Source: Pseudomonadota bacterium (GTDB lineage: Bacteria; Pseudomonadota; Gammaproteobacteria; Burkholderiales; Methylophilaceae). From it: DNA of 64,000 nucleotides. The notes beneath the pieces were generated by a model. The model made no database searches and was not told where the DNA came from. It saw only the letters and a program-made list of their open reading frames with translations. Made by a program: the position numbers and the translations under genes. This document shows positions 17,477-25,282 of this stretch, in pieces; position 1 is the first letter of the stretch, and each line of letters begins with the position of its first letter. The stretch covers positions 55,775 to 119,774 of the forward strand of contig JAKQTN010000067.1 in NCBI GenBank assembly GCA_029563075.1, in the 5' to 3' direction.

Positions 17477-18870
17477 TTTTCTTCTAAATTATCGCTTTCC
17501 AAATCAGCATCTTCCTCTTTGGCCAGGCCGAGCTTGGCGAGCCTGTAACGCAGTGTTCTAAAACTCACCCCGAGCAATTTGGCTGCTGCGGTTTTGTTGT
17601 TATTGGCTTTTGCCAAGGCTTTTAGAATCGCGCGTTTTTCGATGTCTTCCAGATATTCCGGCAAGCCGATATCCAGTGTTTTACCTGGGTCAAAATGGCC
17701 TGCTTCTTCGCTTCTCACTTTGATTTCTTCACCCATGAACAAGTCATCAGTGCTGATTTTTTGGCCATCACATAAAGCCAGCGCGCGCTCCAGCATGTTT
17801 TCCAGCTCACGTACATTGCCCGCAAAGTGCAGTTCTGAAATAAGTTTTGAAGCGCTTTCTTCAAGCACAGGTACGGCAATTGACTGTGCCATGCACAGTT
17901 TTTGCAATAATTTTTGTGTAAGCTCCGGGATGTCTTCCGGGCGGTCTCGTAATGCAGGCATTTTGAGCTGAATGACATTCAGGCGGTAATATAAATCCTG
18001 CCTGAACAGACCTTGCTCCATCAGGGTGCTTAAATTCTTATGCGTCGCGCTGATAATGCGTACATCCACCGCTTCTTCTGTCGTGCCGCCCACGCTGCGT
18101 ACCTTTTTCTCCTGAATCGCACGCAATAACTTTACTTGCATGGCAAGTGGTAAATCAGCCACTTCGTCCAAAAATAACGTACCGCCGTTCGCTGCCTGAA
18201 ATAAGCCTAGCGTATCCTGCGCGGCGCCGGTAAAGGCGCCTTTTTTGTAACCAAAAAATTCACTTTCCATGAGGTTTTCCGGTATCGCACCGCAATTGAC
18301 AGCAATAAAGGCTTTATCGCGGCGTGAGCTGTTGCTGTGAATCAGCCTGGCCGCCAGCTCTTTGCCGCTGCCCGATTCTCCACTGATATAGACAGGCGCC
18401 TGGCTGCGCGCAAGCTTTTCTATCATGGTGCGCACATAGCTCATGGCGGGCGAGTTGCCGATTAAATCGCCGGTATTTTGTGTTTCTTTTACATCGGTGC
18501 TCGAAAGTTTAAGCGCGGATTCCACAAGCGGGCGCAACTGCTTAAGAGAAATGGGCTTAGTCAAATAATCAAATGCACCCGCTTTTAAGGCAGACACGGC
18601 GTTTTCAGCGCTACCATAAGCGGTAATCACTGCTACAGGCAAGCCCGTGTAATTGGCTGAAATATGCTGCACCAGTTCAAGCCCCAGTCCGTCCGGTAGC
18701 CGCATGTCGGTCAAACACAGGTCATACTTTCTAGTGGCTAGCAGTTGTTTGGCCTCTTCCAAATTTCCGGCGCTGTCCGCCCTGATATCCATGCGTTCCA
18801 GTGTCAATACTACCAGCTCGCGAATATCGGTTTCGTCGTCAACTACCAAACAATTAAACTGTTGCGCCAT
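17473..18870 (-). CDS. pilR: PilR-type sigma-54-dependent response regulator
   Basis: A 465-residue NtrC-family activator. The receiver domain has acidic pocket DDE at residues 11-13 and phosphoacceptor Asp55 (LCLTDMRLPDG). The AAA+ domain has Walker A GESGSGKE at about 164-171 and the sigma-54 contact loop GAFTGA at 211-216. A Fis-type helix-turn-helix closes the protein (NNNKTAAAKLLGVSFRTLRYRL). It is paired with the PilS-like kinase 6 bp upstream. A sigma-54 promoter before the prepilin gene at 40094 is a natural target. I call it PilR from partner architecture and that promoter. Confidence 0.86.
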   Translation of the reverse strand: MAQQFNCLVVDDETDIRELVVLTLERMDIRADSAGNLEEAKQLLATRKYDLCLTDMRLPDGLGLELVQHISANYTGLPVAVITAYGSAENAVSALKAGAFDYLTKPISLKQLRPLVESALKLSSTDVKETQNTGDLIGNSPAMSYVRTMIEKLARSQAPVYISGESGSGKELAARLIHSNSSRRDKAFIAVNCGAIPENLMESEFFGYKKGAFTGAAQDTLGLFQAANGGTLFLDEVADLPLAMQVKLLRAIQEKKVRSVGGTTEEAVDVRIISATHKNLSTLMEQGLFRQDLYYRLNVIQLKMPALRDRPEDIPELTQKLLQKLCMAQSIAVPVLEESASKLISELHFAGNVRELENMLERALALCDGQKISTDDLFMGEEIKVRSEEAGHFDPGKTLDIGLPEYLEDIEKRAILKALAKANNNKTAAAKLLGVSFRTLRYRLAKLGLAKEEDADLESDNLEEN

Positions 18871-18876
18871 GTATTA

Positions 18877-20514
18877 CTAAACCTTTTTGATGTGGATGAT
18901 AAATTGCGTACCAGCTTCTGAAGACTTATATTGCAGTTTTGCACCATTGGCATCGGCCAGTTCACGCGCGATATAAAGGCCAAGCCCGGTACCTGATTTC
19001 TCGGTCGTAAAAAATGGCTCAAACAAATGGCTGCGCACACTTTCCGGAATGCCAGAACCATCATCACTAATTTCGATATGCACCGTTTTTGTTTTTTCTG
19101 TCAAAGCAAGCGTCAATTTTAGGCTATTTTCAGCTTTTTTACAGTGACGCCAGCCATTTTTACACAGGTTCCATAAAATTTGATTTAAATGTCGGCGATC
19201 AAACGAAATAACGGTTTCTGCATTAATCAGAGTCAGCTTAAAACAGGAAGCCGGAATTTTCTCTACCGCACAAAACTGCGTATAAAAATCGAAAATAAAA
19301 TGTTCCAGGTGAATCATCTCCTGGTTGGTGCGATCGCGTCGATTCAGTTCCAGGACGTCCTTAATGATTTGATCCAGTCGTTGCACATTATCACCAATGA
19401 TTTGCAGCATGCGCTTGGTGGCTGGGTCGGTATCTTCTTCTTGAAGTAATTGATTGGCGTGGCTGATCGCGCTTAGCGGATTGCGAATCTCGTGGGCGAT
19501 ATTGGCGGTTAACCGGCCCAGTGCAGCCAATTTGACTTGATGCGCCTGCGTTTGCATCTGCGACCAATCCTCAATAAAAATCACGGCGCCCTGATGGCGG
19601 TTTTCTGAGATTGGTAAGAACCTGAGCCGTAATTCGCGTGAAAGCGTGTTCAGTTTAAGGATGTTGGCGGTGATGATATTAGTCGGTGCGAAATCATGTA
19701 ATAATTCTGTCTCTTCCAGCCAATGCTGCATCATGCTGGCGATTTCAGGCGAAACTTCGCTGAGCGGTTTCTCCTGCCAGTTTCTGGATTCCAGACCGAG
19801 CAGCACTTCTGCCTGCGTGTTGTGATGCTTGATCTGAAACTCCTGGTCTACTACCAGCACTCCGTCTTGCATCTCATGCGTAATCAAGGCGTTGATCTGC
19901 GCCATATTCTGTACATCCAGGCCGCGTTGAGAGGCTAATAATTCACTTTGTTTTGCGCGCTTGGCCAGGCTGTATGCCAGCCAGGCCGTGGCGAAACAGC
20001 CCAAACTCAGTAATACCGCAGGCGTGTAATTGCCGGCGGCCTTATCAATAAATAAAATACGGTAGGATTGCTCCAACAAAATGCCAATGCTGGCGATAGC
20101 CGCATAAAATAAGGCTAGGCGGCCTTCACTGATTAAACTGATGCTGGCGATGGCGATAATCAACAATAAGCCAATCCCGCCTTGGCTGCCGTCCTGTGCG
20201 TGCATCATCAGCACAATAAATACAATATCGATGATGATTTGAATCGGCAGGCTGATGTCAATATCGGGTTTTTCCAGCCAGGTAAAAATGGCTGAAATGA
20301 TGCTAAAAACAAAATAGCCAACGACTAAGGCCGAGAATAAATCGGCAGACACTGCCATATTGGCGCTTTGCAGCCAGTTGTTATTGCTGATCACATTTTG
20401 TGTGACCATCAGCAACAGCGCAATCAGAAAGCGATATGCGTTGTAAAGTTTAAGGCTGTGCCAGCGTGTGGTGTTTATCTTGGCGTCCAAATGCGCAACT
20501 AAATCAATCGCCAT
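18877..20514 (-). CDS. pilS: PilS-type sensor histidine kinase
   Basis: A 545-residue membrane kinase. About six hydrophobic helices occupy residues 25-185, the arrangement of PilS. A PAS-like domain (LITHEMQDGVLVVDQEFQIKHHNTQAEVLLG) follows. The HisKA domain has His341 in HEIRNPLSAISHANQLL, and the HATPase domain has G1 DDGSGIP and G2 GTGLGLYIAREL. No key residue is missing. It is followed by pilR with 6 bp between the genes, so the two are co-expressed. It probably senses a pilus-related signal in the membrane. Confidence 0.86.
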   Translation of the reverse strand: MAIDLVAHLDAKINTTRWHSLKLYNAYRFLIALLLMVTQNVISNNNWLQSANMAVSADLFSALVVGYFVFSIISAIFTWLEKPDIDISLPIQIIIDIVFIVLMMHAQDGSQGGIGLLLIIAIASISLISEGRLALFYAAIASIGILLEQSYRILFIDKAAGNYTPAVLLSLGCFATAWLAYSLAKRAKQSELLASQRGLDVQNMAQINALITHEMQDGVLVVDQEFQIKHHNTQAEVLLGLESRNWQEKPLSEVSPEIASMMQHWLEETELLHDFAPTNIITANILKLNTLSRELRLRFLPISENRHQGAVIFIEDWSQMQTQAHQVKLAALGRLTANIAHEIRNPLSAISHANQLLQEEDTDPATKRMLQIIGDNVQRLDQIIKDVLELNRRDRTNQEMIHLEHFIFDFYTQFCAVEKIPASCFKLTLINAETVISFDRRHLNQILWNLCKNGWRHCKKAENSLKLTLALTEKTKTVHIEISDDGSGIPESVRSHLFEPFFTTEKSGTGLGLYIARELADANGAKLQYKSSEAGTQFIIHIKKV

Positions 20515-20515
20515 G

Positions 20516-20725
20516 CTATTTCTGGCATTCCGGGTTGTTACAGTAGATTTTGCCGTTTTTGATCAGGCTTTCGCTCATAGGCACATGGCAGCCGCAGTGT
20601 GAACACTGCACGAATTTCTCTTCCGTGCCAGATTGTGTAGGCTTTGGATTTGCGTTTGCGATAAAGCGTTTCACGATTAGATACAATATCCAGACTAAAA
20701 CAATCAGCAATAAAATGCGCGTCAT
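20516..20725 (-). CDS. PP0621-like small membrane zinc-ribbon protein
   Basis: A 69-residue protein with one N-terminal membrane helix (ILLLIVLVWILYLIVKRFI) and a C-terminal zinc-ribbon-like set of cysteines (CSHCGCHVPMSE and YCNNPEC). The track start at 20881 adds 52 residues that run through the divergent sigma factor start, so I use the internal ATG at 20725. It sits 2 bp upstream of pilS on the same strand. This small protein family is often found beside pilSR in betaproteobacteria. Its role is unknown. Confidence 0.75.
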   Translation of the reverse strand: MTRILLLIVLVWILYLIVKRFIANANPKPTQSGTEEKFVQCSHCGCHVPMSESLIKNGKIYCNNPECQK

Positions 20726-20866
20726 AATTCTTCTCAACTCCCGACCGAACCAAGTATTATAGGGATTGTAACCAAAAGCTGGGCGAAAACAAGTTAGCCT
20801 AGGAACCACAGTCAGTAAAAACTTAAAGCTGATATACTTATACTCACTGATTAAATAACGAAATTC

Positions 20867-21457
20867 ATGGCTAGTTCTCAAGAATTATCAGATTTTTTGC
20901 GGGACGTGGAGCGACGTGCATTCAAGCAGACAGTGTATGCTGTGCGCGATGACCACGTGGCGCTGGATATTGTGCAGGATGCTATGTTAAAGTTGGCTGA
21001 AAAATATGCCGATAAACCAGTTACAGAGTATCCCATGTTGTTTCAGCGCATTTTGCAGAATACCATGCGCGATTTCTGGCGCAGGCAGAAAGTACGCAAT
21101 TTGTGGACAACGCTGTTGTCATCTTTTGGTGCCGGCAAAGATGGAGAGGAAGATCATGACCCGCTTGACACCATTGATGTTGAAGATGAGTCGGATAACC
21201 CCATGGTGCAACTTGAACGTAGCCAGACCATGGTGATCATCGAGAAGGCGATTGAAAAGCTACCCGCGCGTCAACGCGAGGCCTTTGTATTGCGTTATTG
21301 GGAAGAAATGGATGTAGCTGAAACTGCCATAATAATGGGTTGCTCGGAGGGTAGCGTCAAAACGCACTGCTCGCGTGCGGTACATACCTTGGCTGCGCTT
21401 TTGCAGAAACAGGGATTCGGGAGCAAAGCAATGGCGAGTTTAGGAGTAAAGTCATAA
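20867..21457 (+). CDS. ECF-type RNA polymerase sigma factor
   Basis: A 196-residue sigma-70-like factor lacking region 1. The region 2 segment is HVALDIVQDAMLKLAEKY...FQRILQNTMRDFWRRQK. Region 4 is KLPARQREAFVLRYWEEMDVAETAIIMGCSEGSVKTHCSRAV, a helix-turn-helix for -35 recognition. An acidic linker (GEEDHDPLDTIDVEDESD) separates them. The following DUF3619 membrane protein starts 2 bp later and may act as its anti-sigma factor, which is inference from position. It is divergent from the zinc-ribbon gene. Confidence 0.88.
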   Translation: MASSQELSDFLRDVERRAFKQTVYAVRDDHVALDIVQDAMLKLAEKYADKPVTEYPMLFQRILQNTMRDFWRRQKVRNLWTTLLSSFGAGKDGEEDHDPLDTIDVEDESDNPMVQLERSQTMVIIEKAIEKLPARQREAFVLRYWEEMDVAETAIIMGCSEGSVKTHCSRAVHTLAALLQKQGFGSKAMASLGVKS

Positions 21458-21458
21458 T

Positions 21459-21860
21459 ATGGACGATATAGATCAAGAGTTAAAAAATGGCAAATTAGAC
21501 GTACAAGCCAAGCAGATTGCTGGCTTGCTGGACGCGCACGCCAAGCGTTTGAGCATGCGCACGCTTAAACAGTTAGAAAACGGCCGTGAGCGTGCGGTAA
21601 AGACGCATGCACAGCAAATTGCTGGCACGGGCGTTAATCGCGATGGCACCTTGAGTAATATCTATTTATGGGCGGAACATCATCGTATTGTTAGTACAGG
21701 CTTAGTGCTGGGAGCAATTATTGCGGGGTTTGTGATCATGCAGTCATTTAGCCAAAAAGATTCTAGCGATGCATTTTTGCTAAGTGCGGATCTGCCCCCC
21801 GAAGCCTTTGTGGACAGGAGTTTTGAGCCTTATTTAAACAACGGACAAGGTAAGTTATAG
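21459..21860 (+). CDS. DUF3619 single-pass membrane protein, possible anti-sigma factor
   Basis: A 133-residue protein with a cytoplasmic-looking helical N-terminal part (VQAKQIAGLLDAHAKRLSMRTLKQLENGRERAV) and one membrane helix near residues 82-100 (VSTGLVLGAIIAGFVIMQSF). A short acidic periplasmic tail (LSADLPPEAFVD) follows. The order sigma factor, small single-pass protein, fits the anti-sigma layout, but no ZAS zinc motif is seen. The family is DUF3619 and its function is not established. It starts one base after the sigma factor stop. Confidence 0.75.
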   Translation: MDDIDQELKNGKLDVQAKQIAGLLDAHAKRLSMRTLKQLENGRERAVKTHAQQIAGTGVNRDGTLSNIYLWAEHHRIVSTGLVLGAIIAGFVIMQSFSQKDSSDAFLLSADLPPEAFVDRSFEPYLNNGQGKL

Positions 21861-21915
21861 TTTAATTATAATTAAAGAATTTTTTAGAGTTTATATAAGA
21901 AGAAGTCGTGCTTGA

Positions 21916-22425
21916 ATGAATAAAAATATATTGTTGTTAGCAACTGTAGTAATCAGTCTACAAGTGAGTGGATTCGCCTGTTCAAAAGAGAATACCTTGG
22001 TGGCAATGGGCGATATCGGCAGCATTAAATCATCGGTGAATGATGACGCTGGTAATGGGGCACCAATTCAAACATGGAGCCAACTTACTGAAGAGCAGCG
22101 CAAGGTTCTAGCGCCATTAGGGTCAGAGTGGGATACTTTAAGACCCTGGCAGCGCGAAAAAATGCTGGATATTGCCAAGGACTATCCGAAAATGGATGCG
22201 CAAAAGCAACAGCGTGTGCAAAAGCGCCTTAACAGCTGGAGTCGCATGACACCTTACGAACGCGAAAATGCGCGTAAACGGTATGTGCAGTTTCATGCGC
22301 TTAGCCCGGAGAAGCAAGATGAAATCCGCAAAAAATGGGCTGAACATCAAAAATTACCTGAGGCGGAGCGTGCAAAGCTGCGCAAGGAGTCTGCGGAATT
22401 GGAATACGGGCCAGACTTGGAGTAA
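21916..22425 (+). CDS. DUF3106 domain exported protein
   Basis: A 169-residue protein with an N-terminal signal (ILLLATVVISLQVSGFACS). The FAC-S site could also be read as a lipobox. The domain is built of short tandem helical repeats around conserved phrases: WSQLTEEQRKVLAPL, WDTLRPWQREKMLDIA, WSRMTPYERENARKRY, FHALSPEKQDEIRKKW. The Trp/Leu-Thr/Ser-Pro-Glu-rhythm is the DUF3106 signature. It is the third gene of the sigma factor cluster and is rich in charged residues. It may be a periplasmic sensor or effector of the sigma pathway; nothing firmer can be said. Confidence 0.78.
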   Translation: MNKNILLLATVVISLQVSGFACSKENTLVAMGDIGSIKSSVNDDAGNGAPIQTWSQLTEEQRKVLAPLGSEWDTLRPWQREKMLDIAKDYPKMDAQKQQRVQKRLNSWSRMTPYERENARKRYVQFHALSPEKQDEIRKKWAEHQKLPEAERAKLRKESAELEYGPDLE

Positions 22426-22490
22426 TTCAGGATTCTGGAATAAACTTACAAATTTAGAGTAATTCTTTATTTTCCGATATTAGAAATGCT

Positions 22491-22522
22491 AGCCTGCTAT
22501 CGAATCAATAGCAGGCTTTTTT
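22491..22522 (+). terminator. Rho-independent terminator of sigma/DUF3106 unit
   Basis: A perfect 10-bp stem (AGCCTGCTAT / ATAGCAGGCT) with a 7-base loop is followed by TTTTTTA. It lies about 65 bp after the DUF3106 stop and before the RDD gene, so the RDD gene probably has its own promoter or is reached by read-through. Confidence 0.85.
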
Positions 22523-22544
22523 ATATCATGAATGAAAAAATGAC

Positions 22545-22955
22545 ATGACCAAAAATGTTACACGCCTTAGACTTTTTGCCGCTTGTATTTATGAGCTGTT
22601 ATTGTTGATTGCGCTCTGGATGCTGTGCACATGGATTTTTGTGAGATTGTTTGGTGAGGCGACAACCTCCTACAGGCTTTTTTACTTGAGATTGTCTTTA
22701 TGGTCGGTAGCGGGTGCCTATTTTGTTTGGTGCTGGAGCAAAACCGGGCAGACTTTAGCGGCACAAACCTGGAAAATCAAACTGGTGAATCAGCAAAATA
22801 CCACGCTAAGTATAAAACAGGCGCTAATTAGATATGCCCTGGCAAGCGCATCAATATTGGCACTTGGGCTGGGCTTTGTTTGGGTTCTGGTGGATAAAGA
22901 TCGGTTGTTTTTGCATGACAGGTTGTTAAAGACGCGTTTTATCCGTGTGGCTTAG
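22545..22955 (+). CDS. RDD family membrane protein
   Basis: A 136-residue inner membrane protein of the RDD family, with three hydrophobic helices. The opening LRLFAACIYELLLLIALWMLCTWI and the closing LVDKDRLFLHDRLLKTRFI (a D/R-rich ending with the conserved HD) are typical. The middle helix carries the WCWSKTGQTLAAQTWKIKLV segment seen in most RDD proteins. It follows the terminator after the DUF3106 gene and converges on lptG with 6 bp between the stops. The family has no settled function, though some members are proposed ion antiporters. Confidence 0.83.
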   Translation: MTKNVTRLRLFAACIYELLLLIALWMLCTWIFVRLFGEATTSYRLFYLRLSLWSVAGAYFVWCWSKTGQTLAAQTWKIKLVNQQNTTLSIKQALIRYALASASILALGLGFVWVLVDKDRLFLHDRLLKTRFIRVA

Positions 22956-22961
22956 CCTTAC

Positions 22962-24050
22962 TTACCTGCGCTCAATCACAAATAGCAAACTCAACCCTGC
23001 AATCAAAAATATCACCGTAGGAATAATTGCGCTCATTAAAGGCGGCCAATCATTCAATACGCCCAAATGAATAAACACCCGATTCATAATCTGGTACGCC
23101 ACGCCCAGCATGACGCCAGTAAAAATCTTGGCACTGGTGCCGCTTGCGCGCTGCTGTAAAAAGCCAAAAGGCAGTGCCAAAATCACCATGACCATGCAGG
23201 CAAGCGGATAAATCATTTTAGACCAAAGCGCCACTTCATAACGGGTTGTTTTCTGCTTATTTGTCTCTAAGTGGTTGATAAATGAGTACAAATTCCATGC
23301 CGACATTTTCTCCGGCGCAACCAGCAGCACATTGAGCAACTCCGGGCGAATCAGTGATTTCCAGTTAGCCTTGTTAAAAAATTGTGTCTGAACGTTGTTC
23401 TGCTCGATTTTCTGATACGTATTAAATTTCGTTTGTGTGACTGCGGTTAATCCCCAATGTTCGTCAGCAAAATCAGCTTTTTTGGCAATGCTGATACTGC
23501 GCAATTTGAAGTCTTGGTCAAACTCATAAATGTGCACATTTAACAGACTGGCATCGGGCAAAACGGTTTCAACATTCACAAAGCTTTTGCCGTCTTTTAC
23601 CCATAAGCCGGATCTGAAGTCTTGTGCCACCACCGAATCGGTTGCTTTTATGCGCATGCGCTGCGCCATTTTTTCACTGATTGGTGTAATCAGTTCACCG
23701 ACCACAAAAGTGATGACGGTGAACAATAAACCGACTTTAAGCAGGATTAAACCGATATTCAGTAAAGATATCCCACTCACACGCATTACCACGAGTTCAG
23801 AATTGCGCGCCAGCGTGCCCAGGCTATACATCATGCCGACCAGCACAGCGACCGGCACTACATCGTACACGTGTCCAGGTACGCTCAATAATACAAACAC
23901 CAGCATCTGACTAATGCCATAGCTGCCTTGGCCAAGGTTATCAAGCTCCTGGATTAAATCAAAAAACGAGAACATGGCGAGCAGGCCCAGCATGATCATC
24001 AAAATATTGACGCTGGTTTCTTGCCAAAAATAGCGGTTAAGCGTTTTCAT
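22962..24050 (-). CDS. lptG: LptG, LPS export ABC transporter permease
   Basis: Inner membrane permease of LptB2FG, which extracts lipopolysaccharide from the inner membrane for the periplasmic bridge. It has paired N- and C-terminal membrane bundles around a periplasmic beta-jellyroll loop (about residues 125-260). The track start at 24227 is an artefact running into lptF. The ATG at 24050 gives 362 residues beginning MKTLNRYFWQET, the usual start, and overlaps the lptF stop by 4 bp. The N-terminal SVPGHVYDVVPVAVLVGMMYSLGTLARNSELVVMRVSG segment is the LptG coupling-helix region. Confidence 0.93.
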   Translation of the reverse strand: MKTLNRYFWQETSVNILMIMLGLLAMFSFFDLIQELDNLGQGSYGISQMLVFVLLSVPGHVYDVVPVAVLVGMMYSLGTLARNSELVVMRVSGISLLNIGLILLKVGLLFTVITFVVGELITPISEKMAQRMRIKATDSVVAQDFRSGLWVKDGKSFVNVETVLPDASLLNVHIYEFDQDFKLRSISIAKKADFADEHWGLTAVTQTKFNTYQKIEQNNVQTQFFNKANWKSLIRPELLNVLLVAPEKMSAWNLYSFINHLETNKQKTTRYEVALWSKMIYPLACMVMVILALPFGFLQQRASGTSAKIFTGVMLGVAYQIMNRVFIHLGVLNDWPPLMSAIIPTVIFLIAGLSLLFVIERR

Positions 24051-25216
24051 CGTATTCTGGATTTCCTTTGATAACCTGACCAGGCTTTGGAAAGAATGGC
24101 CGGAAATTTTGGCATCAAGGGCAGCAGATGGTTGCGTCGATAATACATATAAAATGCCAGCATCAGAAAAAACAGGTGTACCGGCCACAGGCCGACCATG
24201 GCGCTTATTCTGCCCTGCGTGACCCACGCCTGAAAAATACTGAGCATGTTGTTGTAAATGATATAAATGACCAGTGCAAAAATGAGGTTGAGCGAGCGCC
24301 CCGCACGCGGGTCAACAAAGCTAATGGGAACTGCCAGCAGCACCAGCACCAGTGCGGAGATGGGAATGGCCAGCCGCCATTGCAACTCGGCCTTGTTGCC
24401 GGGGTTTTTTTCCAGCAATAACTGTTTGGTAGTCATGGCTTGTTTGGGGTATGGTTCTGGAGCAGCTTCCTTGGTTTGGACGCGTATCGCATAGCGCTCA
24501 AACTCTGTGGTCGAAACTTCAGCGGAATTTGGCTTGCCTTCGTAGCGACGGCCTTTTTCCAATACCAGAAAATTGTCGCCATTTGCTTCTTTTTTACGGT
24601 AGCCGGTACTTGCTACAATCACTCCGGTTTTTTGATGTTGCGTGGACTGTACAAAGATATTTTTTACTACGTTGCCAAGTTCATCAAAGCTTTCTACAAA
24701 GTAAACACGGTCGCCATTATTGGATTCCTTAAACACCCCCGGACTGATGGATGAGAGCTCGTCCCGGCTTTTTAGCTGAGTTCTGAAATCCTGGCCTTTT
24801 TGCGTGGCCCAGGGCATCACCCATAGGCTTAAAAGCGTGATGACAACAATGATGGGCGTGGCAAAAGTTAAAATGGGGCGTATCCATTGGGTAATGCTTA
24901 AGCCCGAGCTAAACCAGGCCACCATTTCAGAATCGCGATGCCAGCGCGTAAGCGTGAGTAAAACGCCGAGAAAAATACTTAAAGATAAAATCATCGGCAG
25001 GAATTTCACCATATTAAAGCCGAGTATGATATTAATCGCATCGTTGGGCAAAATACCTTTTGCGGCAAGCTGCACCAAATGGCCGGCGCGTTGGGCGATG
25101 ACAATGCCGATCAATATAAAGAACATTGCACTGGCGGTGCCGATAAGCTCATGCGATAAAGATTTTTTGAATATTTTCAATTTAAATATGTTCAATATTG
25201 CGCTTTGAATTCGCAT
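24047..25216 (-). CDS. lptF: LptF, LPS export ABC transporter permease
   Basis: Partner of LptG in the LptB2FG complex. The sequence shows N-terminal helices, a coupling segment (LTRWHRDSEMVAWFSSGLS), a periplasmic beta-jellyroll and C-terminal helices. The track opens with a TTG at 25219. The ATG at 25216 is in the same frame and preferred, though a start at one of the TTG codons nearer KIFKKSLSHELIGTAS cannot be excluded because no strong ribosome site is visible. It is divergent from pepA, a classical gene order in proteobacteria. Confidence 0.9.
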   Translation of the reverse strand: MRIQSAILNIFKLKIFKKSLSHELIGTASAMFFILIGIVIAQRAGHLVQLAAKGILPNDAINIILGFNMVKFLPMILSLSIFLGVLLTLTRWHRDSEMVAWFSSGLSITQWIRPILTFATPIIVVITLLSLWVMPWATQKGQDFRTQLKSRDELSSISPGVFKESNNGDRVYFVESFDELGNVVKNIFVQSTQHQKTGVIVASTGYRKKEANGDNFLVLEKGRRYEGKPNSAEVSTTEFERYAIRVQTKEAAPEPYPKQAMTTKQLLLEKNPGNKAELQWRLAIPISALVLVLLAVPISFVDPRAGRSLNLIFALVIYIIYNNMLSIFQAWVTQGRISAMVGLWPVHLFFLMLAFYMYYRRNHLLPLMPKFPAILSKAWSGYQRKSRIR

Positions 25217-25282
25217 CAAAACGCTAGATAATTAAGTAGGGTAGAATTAGCCTAAATTTGGTAAAAATTAAAAGAGATTAAA

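Noticed and set aside
24051-24227. N-terminal extension of LptG given in the ORF track
   Set aside because: It overlaps the 3' end of lptF by 180 bp, and the family start MKTLNRYF lies at 24050 with the usual 4-bp overlap.
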